A DNA stretch of 39,405 bases, from IMG/VR virus record IMGVR_UViG_3300048586_000935, positions 1-39,405 of that record. One strand, written 5' to 3'. Shown piece by piece: positions 22,757 to 31,188 of this stretch (its first letter is position 1; each line of letters begins with the position of its first letter). This DNA is from a virus. The position numbers and the translations under genes are program-made. The notes beneath the pieces are model-generated. The model made no database searches. It saw nothing but the letters and a program-made list of their open reading frames with translations, and was not told where the DNA came from.

Positions 22757-24682
22757 GTGCGCCGGCGTGTCGGCGCGATGCTCCGCCCGCCGCCGCAGCT
22801 CACCGTCTCGGAATGGGCCGAGCGCCACCGCATGCTTGGCAGCCGCGCCTCCGCGGAACCCGGTCCCTGGCGCACCAGCCGCACGCCCTACCTCAAGGAT
22901 GTGATGGACGCGCTGTCCGCGGTGCATCCCGCCCGCCGCGTCGTGTTCATGAAGGGCGCGCAGGTCGGGGCCACGGAAAGCGGAAACAACTGGCTCGGCT
23001 ACATCATGCATCACGTGCCGGCACCGGCGCTGGCAGTGCAGCCGACCGTGGAACTGGCCAAGCGTTTCTCCCGTCAGCGCATCGACCCGCTGCTGGAGGA
23101 GACGCCGGCCCTGCGGGAGCGGGTGGCGCCGGCCCGTGCGCGCGATAGCGGCAACACCATGCTGTCGAAGGAATTCCCCGGCGGCATCCTGGTGCTGACC
23201 GGCGCCAACAGCGCGGTCGGGCTGCGTTCGATGACGGCGCGGTTCCTGTTCCTCGACGAAGTGGACGCCTATCCGGGCGACGTCGCCGGCGAGGGTGACC
23301 CCATTGCCCTGGCCGAGGCGCGGGCTCGGACCTTCGGCTGGCGCCGCAAGGCCTTCCTGGTCAGTACGCCTACCATCTCTGGCCGCAGCCGGATCGAGCG
23401 GGAGTATCTCGCCTCCGACCAGCGGCGCTTCTTCGTGCCGTGCACGGCCTGCGGCGAGATGCAGTGGCTGCGCTTCGAGCGGCTGATCTGGGAGAAGGGT
23501 GCGCCCGCTACAGCGCGGTATCACTGCTCGGCCTGCGACCATCCCATGCAGGAGCACGACAAGACCGCCATGCTGGGTGGCGGGGAATGGCGCGCGACGG
23601 CCGACGGCCAGGACCCGCACACCATCGGCTTCCACATCTCGGCGCTCTACTCGCCGGTGGGCTGGCTGTCCTGGGAGCAGATCGCCCGGGATTGGGAGGC
23701 GGCGCAAGGCAAGCCCGAGGACATCAAGACCTTCAAGAACACGGTCCTGGGCGAGACTTGGCAGGAGCAGGGCGAGGCCCCGGATTGGGAGCGCCTGTTG
23801 GAGCGCCGCGAAGATTTCGCCATGGGCGTCGTGCCGACCGGCGCGCTGGTACTCACCGCGGGCGTGGATGTGCAGGAGGATCGCCTCGAATGCGATGTCT
23901 GGGGCTGGGCGGAGGGCTTCTCGTCCTGGCTGGTCGACCATGTGGTGATTCCCGGCAACCCGCGGGACCGCGAGCCATGGGACGAATTGGCCCGCCTCTT
24001 GGGCCGCGACTGGCCACGCCAGGGTGGTGGCGCGATGCGCATCGCCCGGCTCTGCGTCGACACCGGCGGCCGCGACACCGCTGCCGTCTATGGCCACCTG
24101 CGCCGCCTGCGGGATCCGCGCATCGCGCCCACCAAGGGCATCGACGGCTGGAACCGGGCGCAGCCCGTCCAGGGCCCGACGCCGGTGGATGCGCTGGTCA
24201 ACGGCCAGAAGCTCCGGCGCGGCCTCAAGCTCTGGACCGTCTCGGTCTCCACCTGGAAGGCCGATCTCTATCGCCGGCTCTGGCTGGGCCGCGGCGACGC
24301 GGAGGAGCTTCCACCCGGTTGGGTGCATCTGCCGCGCGCGATCGAAGTCGAATGGGTCAAGCAGCTGGTCGCGGAGCAGCTGCGCACCACGAAGGACCGC
24401 CGCGGCTTTGCCCGGCAGGAATGGGCCAAGCTGCGCGAGAGGAACGAGGCGCTGGACTGCGCGGTGCTGGCCCGCGCCGCGCTGTGGCTGCTCGGCGCCG
24501 ATCGCTACGGCGATCGGTTCTGGCAGCAACTGCGCGACCAGATCGCCGATGCGCCCCTGCGGCCGAGCGAACTTCCCGCCGTTGGGAATGTCGCTGCTCA
24601 GTCGCCACCACCTGCGCCAGCCGCATCCGACAGCCAGCGCCCGCGGGGCTGGCTCACGCCACACAACGGCTGGCTTCGCTGA
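22757..24682 (+). CDS. terminase large subunit, GpA family
   Basis: A 641-residue packaging motor and nuclease. The ATPase has a Walker A-like KGAQVGATE (residues 66-74) and Walker B FLFLDEVD (163-170). A zinc-ribbon-like insertion has C229-x2-C232 and C257-x2-C260. The C-terminal nuclease region has LCVDTGGRDTAAVYGHL and later LDCAVLARAALWLLG. It would translocate DNA into proheads through the portal and cut the concatemer. Start is GTG 22757; ATG 22778 seven codons later is also possible, and neither has a clear ribosome-binding site. It follows TerS by 4 bp. Confidence 0.95.
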   Translation: MRRRVGAMLRPPPQLTVSEWAERHRMLGSRASAEPGPWRTSRTPYLKDVMDALSAVHPARRVVFMKGAQVGATESGNNWLGYIMHHVPAPALAVQPTVELAKRFSRQRIDPLLEETPALRERVAPARARDSGNTMLSKEFPGGILVLTGANSAVGLRSMTARFLFLDEVDAYPGDVAGEGDPIALAEARARTFGWRRKAFLVSTPTISGRSRIEREYLASDQRRFFVPCTACGEMQWLRFERLIWEKGAPATARYHCSACDHPMQEHDKTAMLGGGEWRATADGQDPHTIGFHISALYSPVGWLSWEQIARDWEAAQGKPEDIKTFKNTVLGETWQEQGEAPDWERLLERREDFAMGVVPTGALVLTAGVDVQEDRLECDVWGWAEGFSSWLVDHVVIPGNPRDREPWDELARLLGRDWPRQGGGAMRIARLCVDTGGRDTAAVYGHLRRLRDPRIAPTKGIDGWNRAQPVQGPTPVDALVNGQKLRRGLKLWTVSVSTWKADLYRRLWLGRGDAEELPPGWVHLPRAIEVEWVKQLVAEQLRTTKDRRGFARQEWAKLRERNEALDCAVLARAALWLLGADRYGDRFWQQLRDQIADAPLRPSELPAVGNVAAQSPPPAPAASDSQRPRGWLTPHNGWLR

Positions 24683-24695
24683 AGGGAGGACGACC

Positions 24696-24932
24696 ATGGA
24701 CCCGACCGTCCTCGCCTGGGCGCTCGCCCAGCCTGCTGGCACGCGCGCCGCCGTCCTGGCGGCTGCCTTCACCGGCGGCACCACGCGCGTGACCTTCGAC
24801 GGACGCACCGTGGAATACCGCTCGCTGGATGAGCTCGGCCGCGCGCTGTCGGTGCTCCACGCCGCCGAGAACAGCGCCGCCCGCCGCCCCAGCGTCACCT
24901 TCGCCAGCTTCTCTCGCGAAGGAACCAGGTGA
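24696..24932 (+). CDS. gpW-like head-tail joining protein
   Basis: A 78-residue protein of the size and place of lambda gpW, between the large terminase and the portal. The sequence has a helical start (LAWALAQPAGTRAAVLAAAFTGG), then TRVTFDGRTVEYRSLDELGRALSVLHAAENS. This helix-hairpin-helix order is typical of gpW. It would help complete the head after packaging. GGGAGGA (24684-24690) supports the start, and the stop overlaps the portal start. Confidence 0.8.
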   Translation: MDPTVLAWALAQPAGTRAAVLAAAFTGGTTRVTFDGRTVEYRSLDELGRALSVLHAAENSAARRPSVTFASFSREGTR

Positions 24933-26419
24933 TGGGGCGCCTTCGTGATGCCTGGCACGCGCTGCGTGGCTATACCGCCGCCCAGGACAGCCGCGCCTCC
25001 TCCTGGGCCGCCTCGGGGAGCAGCGCCACGGCCGAGGTCGGCGCGGCGGCCCCCACCGTGGCACGCCGCGCCCGTGATGCCGTGCGCAACGACCCCTACG
25101 CCGCCCGCATCGTCGATCTCTGGACCGGCAACGCCGTCGGCGCCGGCATCACCACCCGTTGGCCCGACAAACCTCATGCCGAGGCCTGGCGCCGTTGGTC
25201 CGACAGCACCGCCTGCGATGCCGAGGGCCGGCTCGACCTCTACGGCCTCCAGGCGCTGGTCATGCGCGCGGTGGTCGAGAGCGGCGAATGCTTCGTCCGC
25301 CTGCTGCCGGCCGACATCACGCCGGCGAATCCCATCGGGCTCCGTCTCCAGGTGCTGGAGAGCGACCACCTCGACACGGCCCGCCAGGGCGTCATCGAGG
25401 GCATCCCCACGCTGCAGGGTATCGGCCTGGGCGAGGCCGGTGAGCCGGTCGGCTACTGGCTGCATCGCGTGCATCCCGGCGCGTCCTGGGTGCTGCCGGG
25501 CGGCGCCACCTGGCTGAGCAGCCAGCGCGTGCCCGCACGCGACGTGCTGCACATCTACCGCAAGCGGCGCCCCGGCCAGCTGAGGGACGTGTCCTGGCTG
25601 GCGCCGGTGCTGACCCGACTCCGGGATCTCGGCGATTACGAGGCTGCGCTGCTGATGAAAGCCAAGATCGAGGCCTGCCTCGCCGCAGTGGTCTCGGAGG
25701 ATGGCGACGACGCCATGACCGGGCCCGCCTCCGGGCTGCTGCGCGATGCCCAGGGCCGTACGGTGGAGAGCTTCGAGCCGGGCATGATCCTCTACCGCCG
25801 GGGCATGGGATCCGTGGAGGTGGTGAACCCCTCGGGGGGTGGCAGCCACGCCGCCTTTGCCCGCCGCGCGCTGGAGGCCTCTGCGGTGGGCACCGGCCTG
25901 ACCTACGACCAGGTCGCCGGCGACCTCACCCAGGCGAACTACTCCTCGCTCCGCGCCGGCAAGATCGAGTTCCGGCGCCTCTGCGAACAGGTGCAGTACG
26001 GCATGCTCATTCCGATGCTGGTGCGACCGATCGCGGATCGCTTCCACGCGCAGGGTGCGCTGCTCGCGCTCTGGGGTGCCGCGGTGCCGGACGGCCTGTC
26101 GCACGTCCCGCCAGCGCACGAGATGATCGACCCGTTGAAGGATACCACCGCCCTCATCGCGCAGGTCCGCGCCGGCTTCGTCCCGCAGCCCGAGGCAGTC
26201 GGCGCCTTCGGCTACGACTTCCGCCAGGTGGTGGAGATGATCCGCGAGGCCAATGCCCTGCTCGACGAGGCGGGCCTGTCGCTCGACAGCGATCCACGCC
26301 GCGTCGCGAAGTCGGGCGCGGCCCAGGACGCGGCCCAGCTCGCCGCCATCGAAATCGCCGCCACCGGTGCCGCATCGCCCCGCGCGGATGCAGGCGCTGC
26401 CCCAGGAGCACAGCCGTGA
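24929..26419 (+). CDS. portal protein, lambda gpB family
   Basis: A 496-residue portal. Recognisable segments are a Ser/Ala-rich N-terminus, RDAVRNDPYAARIVDLWTGNAVGAGI, ALVMRAVVESGECFVRLL, VLESDHLDTARQ, DVLHIYRKRRPGQLRDVSWLAPVL, and YDQVAGDLTQANYSSLRAGKIEFRRL, the clip/stem region signature of lambda-type portals. It forms the dodecameric ring through which DNA enters and the tail attaches. Start is GTG 24929 or ATG 24932, overlapping the gpW-like stop. The C-terminal ~60 residues are Ala-rich. Confidence 0.95.
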   Translation: MMGRLRDAWHALRGYTAAQDSRASSWAASGSSATAEVGAAAPTVARRARDAVRNDPYAARIVDLWTGNAVGAGITTRWPDKPHAEAWRRWSDSTACDAEGRLDLYGLQALVMRAVVESGECFVRLLPADITPANPIGLRLQVLESDHLDTARQGVIEGIPTLQGIGLGEAGEPVGYWLHRVHPGASWVLPGGATWLSSQRVPARDVLHIYRKRRPGQLRDVSWLAPVLTRLRDLGDYEAALLMKAKIEACLAAVVSEDGDDAMTGPASGLLRDAQGRTVESFEPGMILYRRGMGSVEVVNPSGGGSHAAFARRALEASAVGTGLTYDQVAGDLTQANYSSLRAGKIEFRRLCEQVQYGMLIPMLVRPIADRFHAQGALLALWGAAVPDGLSHVPPAHEMIDPLKDTTALIAQVRAGFVPQPEAVGAFGYDFRQVVEMIREANALLDEAGLSLDSDPRRVAKSGAAQDAAQLAAIEIAATGAASPRADAGAAPGAQP

Positions 26420-27909
26420 TCGCAGGCGCCTACGACTGGACCGACGACATGCTCAAGATCAAGAGCATGCAGAAGAAGTTCCGCGACAGCTTCAACGGCA
26501 CCGAGATCAATCCGGCGCGGTGGGAGATCGCGGCCAACGGCGGCGGCATCGCCCACACAGTTGCCGATGGCGCCGTCACCATCTCCACGGGCATCACGCT
26601 TGATGACGAGCTGACGCTCACCAGCCGCACCACCTTCACCATCCCGCTGCGGGTCATGGTGGCGGTGAACATGAGCCAGCGTATCGTCGGCCAGTCCGTC
26701 TGGCTCGAGCTGGTCAGCATCGACCCCACCACCGCCCAGCCAGACGGGCGCAGTGCCGCGGCATGGCGGCTGGACGGCGCCAGCGCCACGCTCGCCAACT
26801 ACGAGGTCGCCAGCGAGGGCGCCCCGCGGTTGGGCAGCGCCTCCGGCAGCACCATCCCGACCACCGCGCCCGCGGGCTGGTCGGTGCTGGAGCTCGAGCC
26901 GACCAATGACGAATGCTACTTCCATGGTCGGCTGCTCGACACCACGGCCGCGCGGTCGAACTCCTATGTCCGCCACCAGCAGATCCCGGAGCCGAACGCG
27001 CTGTATCGTTTTCGGATCCGCGTACGGAACCGGCAGTTCATCAGCGGTATCTCGGCGGTGGCGAACAACGGCGGTGGCGCGGTGCGCATCACGCGCGCGG
27101 CGCATGGCTTTGCCACGAATGACTTGGTCACGGTCGCCGACGTCTCGGGCGTGCCGGGGGCGAATGGGACCTTCACGATCACGGTGATCGACGCGAACAG
27201 CTTCGATCTGGTGGGCTCGACCTTCACCGGCGCCTATCTGAACACCGGCTGGGCCTCGGTCTCGCGCAACCTCGCGCCGGTCTCGAACACGGACATCAAG
27301 GTCCAGTTCGTCACCATCGCCGACTATGCCGAGCTGACGACGGAAATCACCGCCGGCCGCGGGCAGTCGGTCGCGGGCCAGGGGCTGGGCGTGAACGTCC
27401 TCAGCACCATCCCGCCGGCCGTCACGCCGGTGGGCGGCCAGGCGCGCAACACCAGCGGCGCCGTGCCGGTCCTGGCCGCCACCGGCTATTCGGCCAACCC
27501 GGTCGCCGTCACGACAGCGCGCGGCGTCGATCTGCTGGCGACGCTGATCGGCGCGCTGGTCACCAAGCCCTACGCCATCCCTGAGGCGGACTGGCAATAC
27601 GCCGCGGCGGCGGGCGGAATCATCAACACCACCGACGTGGTGCTTCGGGCGGCGGCCGCAGCCGGCATCCGGAACTACGTGACCTCGATCGATATCCGCA
27701 ATGCGCACGCGACAGTGGCAACGGAAGTGGTGATCAAGGACGGCGCCACGGTGATCTGGCGACAGCTGCTTCCGGCAGCGATGGCGGCTCCGGTGGAGAT
27801 CACCTTTCCCACCCCGCTGCGCGGCACCGCCGCCACGGCGATGAACGTCGCCTGCATCACCACCGGCGCGCAGGTCTACGTCAACGCACAGGGCTTCGCC
27901 GCGCCCTGA
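26416..27909 (+). CDS. LamG-like virion protein, 497 aa
   Basis: A 497-residue protein starting at a GTG that overlaps the portal stop. The N-terminal ~190 residues look like a concanavalin/LamG-type jelly roll: FRDSFNGTEINPARWEIAANGGG, TISTGITLDDELTLTSRTTFTIPLR, WSVLELEPTNDECYFHGRLLDTTA. A middle beta domain (VRITRAAHGFATNDLVTVADVSGVPGANGTFTI) resembles repeats in phage tail or fibre proteins. The C-terminal ~100 residues (YVTSIDIRNAHATVATEVVIKDGATVIWRQLL) form another beta fold. It is probably a virion surface or decoration protein that may bind glycans. Its position between portal and capsid protease, where lambda has none, is unusual. No enzymatic motif is evident. Confidence 0.7.
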   Translation: MIAGAYDWTDDMLKIKSMQKKFRDSFNGTEINPARWEIAANGGGIAHTVADGAVTISTGITLDDELTLTSRTTFTIPLRVMVAVNMSQRIVGQSVWLELVSIDPTTAQPDGRSAAAWRLDGASATLANYEVASEGAPRLGSASGSTIPTTAPAGWSVLELEPTNDECYFHGRLLDTTAARSNSYVRHQQIPEPNALYRFRIRVRNRQFISGISAVANNGGGAVRITRAAHGFATNDLVTVADVSGVPGANGTFTITVIDANSFDLVGSTFTGAYLNTGWASVSRNLAPVSNTDIKVQFVTIADYAELTTEITAGRGQSVAGQGLGVNVLSTIPPAVTPVGGQARNTSGAVPVLAATGYSANPVAVTTARGVDLLATLIGALVTKPYAIPEADWQYAAAAGGIINTTDVVLRAAAAAGIRNYVTSIDIRNAHATVATEVVIKDGATVIWRQLLPAAMAAPVEITFPTPLRGTAATAMNVACITTGAQVYVNAQGFAAP

Positions 27910-27934
27910 TCGGCGCTGCCCAGGAGAACGCCTT

Positions 27935-30049
27935 ATGACCGAGCCGATCGAACCGGAGGGGCCCAGCCCCGCGCCGGAGCGAGAACCTGCGTCGGATCGA
28001 CTTCCCCCCGCTGGGCAGTCGATCACCGCCTGCCGAGCTCTCGCCGCGCCCGTCACCGTCAATCGCGCAGCCCGCACCGTCGAGGTGGTGTGGAGCACCG
28101 GCGCGCGGGCCCGCAACTTCGTGCCGCCTTACGGGCCGATCCTCGAAGAGCTCGACATGGCGCCCTCAGCGGTGCGCATGGACGCGCTGCGCTCGGGCCG
28201 CGCCCCCGTGCTGGACACCCATCGCCGTGCCGGGACGCGCGACGTGCTGGGCCGCGTCACCGCCGCCCGGCTCGAGGCCGGTCGTGGCTACGCCACGCTG
28301 CAATTTAGCGGCGCCGATGACGTCGAGCCGGTCTGGCAGCGCGTCGCCGACGGCACGCTGCAGTCGGTCAGCGTCGGCTACCGGGTCCATCGCTACGACC
28401 CGCGGCCCGACGCAGCGACCGGCCAGACCATCCACCGCGCCGTGGATTGGGAGCCCTACGAAATCTCGATCGTGCCCGTCCCGGTGGACGCGGCCGCCGT
28501 CGTCCGTGGCGAGGGGGACCAGGGCGCCCCCGCCACCGCCATCGAACCCGCCCTGACCATCCCCGAGGAACCACCCATGCCCGAGACGACGCCGGCTTCG
28601 CCGGATCCCGCGCCGGCGCCGCCCGCGCCGCCCACCATCCCGCACCAGGAGGTCCCCGTGACCACGACGCCCGCCAGCACCCCGCCCACCGCCCCGCCCG
28701 AGCCGACCCGCGCCGTGTCGCCGGCCCCCGACCTGGACGCCATCCGCGCCGAGGCCGAACGCGCCGCGGTCGAGCGCATCGCCGGCTACGAGCCGGTGCT
28801 GGCCGCCGCCCGCGGCCTGGTGACCGCCGACATGCTCGACACCATGCGCGAGGCCGCCATCCGCGACCGCGTCTCCCCGGAAGTGCTCCGCGGCCGGCTG
28901 TGGGAGGCCTTCACCAGCGGTGCCGCGCGTCCCTCCCTGCCGGCGCGGCCGGACACCGGCCCCTCCAACGACGATCCGTCGCAGCTGCTCGACGCGATGG
29001 CCGAGGCGCTCGCGGCCCGCACCATGCCCGGCTACCAGGCGCCGGCCACCGGCCGCCACACCGAGTTCCTCGGCTGGCGCCCCTCCGACATGATCGGCGA
29101 GCTTCTGCGCGCCCGCGGCGAGCGCAACGTGCCGCGCAACCCGACCATCCTCGCCGAGCGCGCCTTCCACACCACCTCCGACTTCCCCGCGCTGCTCTCG
29201 GCCGCGGCGAACAAGATGCTGCTGGCGGCCTATGCGCCGGCGGCGCCCACCTACCGCACCCTGTTCCTTCGCCGCGACTTCCGCGACTTCAAGCCGCACC
29301 GGCATCTGCGTGTCGGTGACTTCCCGACGCTGCTGCCGCTGTCGGAGAACGGCGAGGTGCAGGCGGGCACGATGTCCGAAAGCCAGGAGCTGGTCTTCCT
29401 GCAGACCTTCGCGCGGCGCATCCGCGTAACGCGGCAGATGCTGGTGAATGACGACCTCGGGGCCTTCACCGACTTCGCCTCCATGATCGGCCGGCGCGTC
29501 GCCGACTTCGAGAACGCAACGGCCTATGCGCTGGTGAACAGCGCCGCCGGCGACGGCCCCACGCTCACCACCGGTGCCGCGGCGGTGTTCGGCACCGCGG
29601 CGGCGCGGGCCAATAAGGCGGGTGCGGGCACCGCGCTCGACCTGCCGAACCTGGCGCTGGGCCGTGCCGCGGTGATGCGCCAGAAGACCCTGGACGGGCT
29701 GCCGATCGCCGTCGGCGCGCAGATGCGCCTGTTGGTCGGGCCGAACCAGGAGCTGGCGGCGCGGCAGCTCACCGTCTCCGTCCAGGCAACGCAGACCTCG
29801 AACGCCAACGTCTACGCCGGCTTCGTGCAGCCGCTGGTGGAGCCGCTCATCCCGGCCAACCGCTGGTACCTGTTCTCGGATCCCATGGCGGCGCCGGTCT
29901 ACGTCTACGGCTACCTCAACGGCGCCGAGGGGCCGCAGGTCACCACCGGGAACGTCCAGGGCGTGGATGGCGTCGAGGTCTCGGTGATCTTCGACTTCGG
30001 CGTCGGCGCCATCGACTGGCGCGGCGCCTGGTTCAATCCGGGCACCTGA
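27935..30049 (+). CDS. prohead protease / major capsid protein fusion
   Basis: A 704-residue fusion. Residues of about 30-175 form an HK97-type (U35) prohead protease with the catalytic His in VLDTH (H96) and Ser in SVSVGY (S146), followed by EPYEISIVPVPVDAAAV. A Pro/Thr-rich linker (about 180-260) and a helical delta-like region (AIRAEAERAAVERIAG) lead to the major capsid protein (about 390-704: FHTTSDFPALLSAAANKMLLAAY, FRDFKPHRHLRVGDFPTLLPL, and the C-terminal FDFGVGAIDWRGAWFNPGT). The protease would process the scaffold region and release the capsid subunit. Two in-frame internal starts with good ribosome-binding sites (28577, 28658) could give protease-free capsid precursor. Confidence 0.95.
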   Translation: MTEPIEPEGPSPAPEREPASDRLPPAGQSITACRALAAPVTVNRAARTVEVVWSTGARARNFVPPYGPILEELDMAPSAVRMDALRSGRAPVLDTHRRAGTRDVLGRVTAARLEAGRGYATLQFSGADDVEPVWQRVADGTLQSVSVGYRVHRYDPRPDAATGQTIHRAVDWEPYEISIVPVPVDAAAVVRGEGDQGAPATAIEPALTIPEEPPMPETTPASPDPAPAPPAPPTIPHQEVPVTTTPASTPPTAPPEPTRAVSPAPDLDAIRAEAERAAVERIAGYEPVLAAARGLVTADMLDTMREAAIRDRVSPEVLRGRLWEAFTSGAARPSLPARPDTGPSNDDPSQLLDAMAEALAARTMPGYQAPATGRHTEFLGWRPSDMIGELLRARGERNVPRNPTILAERAFHTTSDFPALLSAAANKMLLAAYAPAAPTYRTLFLRRDFRDFKPHRHLRVGDFPTLLPLSENGEVQAGTMSESQELVFLQTFARRIRVTRQMLVNDDLGAFTDFASMIGRRVADFENATAYALVNSAAGDGPTLTTGAAAVFGTAAARANKAGAGTALDLPNLALGRAAVMRQKTLDGLPIAVGAQMRLLVGPNQELAARQLTVSVQATQTSNANVYAGFVQPLVEPLIPANRWYLFSDPMAAPVYVYGYLNGAEGPQVTTGNVQGVDGVEVSVIFDFGVGAIDWRGAWFNPGT
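28565..28579 (+). promoter_or_regulatory. internal ribosome-binding site and ATG in the capsid fusion
   Basis: GAGGAA (28565-28570) precedes an in-frame ATG at 28577 by 6 nt. Initiation here would begin at residue 215 of the fusion, just after the protease domain. Confidence 0.4.
28647..28660 (+). promoter_or_regulatory. strong internal ribosome-binding site and GTG in the capsid fusion
   Basis: AGGAGGT (28647-28653) precedes an in-frame GTG at 28658 by 4 nt. A product of 463 residues would lack the protease and resemble a scaffold-plus-capsid precursor. Confidence 0.45.
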
Positions 30050-30054
30050 TCAGG

Positions 30055-30098
30055 CAACCCTTCGTCACCGTCACAGCTTGGTGGTGGCGAAGGGGTTG
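30055..30098. terminator. hairpin between convergent capsid and toxin genes
   Basis: CAACCC-TTCG (30055-30064) pairs with CGAAGGGGTTG (30088-30098) with a one-base bulge. It lies between the rightward capsid gene (stop 30049) and overlaps the 3' end of the leftward toxin gene, so it could act on both strands. There is no long T-tract. Confidence 0.35.
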
Positions 30099-30490
30099 TG
30101 GACCGTGACGCCACGCCAGGTGAAACCGTGCTGCATGTCCTCGGAGAGCAGCATCCGACAGTCCGCCTGCGCGGCCGCCGCCAGCATGACGGAATCCCAC
30201 AGCGCCAGGCGATGGGTGGTGGCGATCTCCATCGCCTCCACCATCACGGCCGGCGTGGTGCCGATCACCGGATAGCTGTCGGACCAAGCCAGGACCGCGG
30301 TACGGGCATCGGCAGCTTCACGCCGTGCCTTGCGTGTCAGCACCACGAACAGCTCGCCGAGTGCCTGTGCGGGGACCAGCACATCCGCGCCGTCGAATCC
30401 ACGCAGGATATCGAGCGCGATGGCGCGCCGATCCTCGCCGTTCACGCCCTCGGCGTAGGCCAGGACATTGGTATCGAGCGCCAGACGCAT
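30071..30490 (-). CDS. PIN-domain toxin (VapC-like)
   Basis: A 139-residue PIN-domain ribonuclease. Acidic active-site residues are visible: D6 in LALDTNVLAYA, E46 in ALGELFVVL, D99 in LWDSVMLAAAAQADC, and E117/D118 in LLSEDM. It probably cleaves RNA when freed from its antitoxin. Start ATG 30490 lies 1 nt after the antitoxin stop, so the two are coupled. It is encoded against the direction of all surrounding late genes, directly after the capsid gene. Confidence 0.9.
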   Translation of the reverse strand: MRLALDTNVLAYAEGVNGEDRRAIALDILRGFDGADVLVPAQALGELFVVLTRKARREAADARTAVLAWSDSYPVIGTTPAVMVEAMEIATTHRLALWDSVMLAAAAQADCRMLLSEDMQHGFTWRGVTVHNPFATTKL

Positions 30491-30491
30491 C

Positions 30492-30734
30492 TCAGCGCTC
30501 GTACAGCTCGTCGCGGCTCCAGCGGCCGACATCGACCACGGGCTGCGCGGCAAGCCGTGCCAGCAGCTCGGCTCTCGCCGCGCCGCGTGCGGCATCGGCG
30601 GCGTCACAGGGCACGAGCCGCGCCACGGGCTTGCCGTGGGCGGTCACGACGAAGCTGCGGCCCTCCTCCCTGACCTCACGGAGCAGGCGGGAGAAGGCGC
30701 GATTAGCGTCGGCGGCGGAGATGGCGGTGTCCAT
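30492..30734 (-). CDS. Phd/YefM-type antitoxin
   Basis: An 80-residue antitoxin. The N-terminal MDTAISAADANRAFSRLLREVREEGRSFVVTAHGKPVARLVP is the Phd/YefM DNA-binding fold. The C-terminal RAELLARLAAQPVVDVGRWSRDELYER would neutralise the PIN toxin. The ATG at 30734 coincides with the predicted +1, so the mRNA may be leaderless; the GAGGG lies directly against the start codon. It likely represses its own promoter through the inverted repeats at 30745-30765. Confidence 0.9.
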   Translation of the reverse strand: MDTAISAADANRAFSRLLREVREEGRSFVVTAHGKPVARLVPCDAADAARGAARAELLARLAAQPVVDVGRWSRDELYER

Positions 30735-30740
30735 CCCTCG

Positions 30741-30769
30741 ATAATAGTGAAATGCACTACTTCACGCAA
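30741..30769 (-). promoter_or_regulatory. promoter and operator of the toxin-antitoxin operon
   Basis: Read leftward, TTGCGT (30769-30764) and TATTAT (30746-30741) are separated by exactly 17 bp, a sigma-70-like promoter. Within or touching the spacer lie TAGTG/CACTA (30745-30749 and 30755-30759) and GTGAA/TTCAC (30747-30751 and 30761-30765), two overlapping inverted repeats suited to an autorepressing antitoxin. The stretch is more A/T-rich than its surroundings. Confidence 0.6.
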
Positions 30770-30840
30770 CCCCGATGCCGGGCCTCGGCCGCTGCGTCCG
30801 GGCTCGCACCACCCCAACCACCACTGGAGACCTCATCCCC

Positions 30841-31188
30841 ATGCGCAACTATGTGCAGCCCGGCGACAGCCTGGCGCTTGCTGTGCCCTATGCGGGCGGC
30901 GTCACCTCCGGCCAGGGCGTGCTCGTCGGCGCACTTTTCGGTGTGGCCGCCGTCGACGGCGCGCAGAATGCCGTCATCGAATGCCAGACCAAGGGCGTCT
31001 TCGACATCACCAAGGAGCCGGCGCTGGCCATCACCGCCGGGGCGCGGCTCTTCTGGGACAACACCAACCGGCGCCTCACCACCACCGCCACCGGCAATTT
31101 CCAGGTGGGTCTCGCCACGGTGGCGGCGCTGGCTGCCGACACCACCGTCCGCTCTGTGCTCCTCCGTGTTCCGGCGTCCGGGGCATGA
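30841..31188 (+). CDS. DUF2190 capsid protein (decoration-like)
   Basis: A 115-residue protein of the DUF2190 family: MRNYVQPGDSLALAVPYAGGVTSGQGVLVGALFGVA, TKGVFDITKEPALAITAGARLFWDN, and a C-terminal ATGNFQVGLATVAALAADTTVRSVLL. These all-beta proteins sit next to capsid genes and are thought to be capsid decoration or cement proteins. Its start has no strong ribosome-binding site but fits the family N-terminus. It overlaps the endolysin gene by ATGA. Confidence 0.85.
   Translation: MRNYVQPGDSLALAVPYAGGVTSGQGVLVGALFGVAAVDGAQNAVIECQTKGVFDITKEPALAITAGARLFWDNTNRRLTTTATGNFQVGLATVAALAADTTVRSVLLRVPASGA

Noticed and set aside
22676-26119. Very long open frame on the minus strand opposite terminase and portal genes
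   Set aside because: It is a shadow of high-GC coding sequence: the plus-strand genes have clear family motifs and starts, while the antisense translation is a low-complexity Arg/Gly/His/Ala mix.
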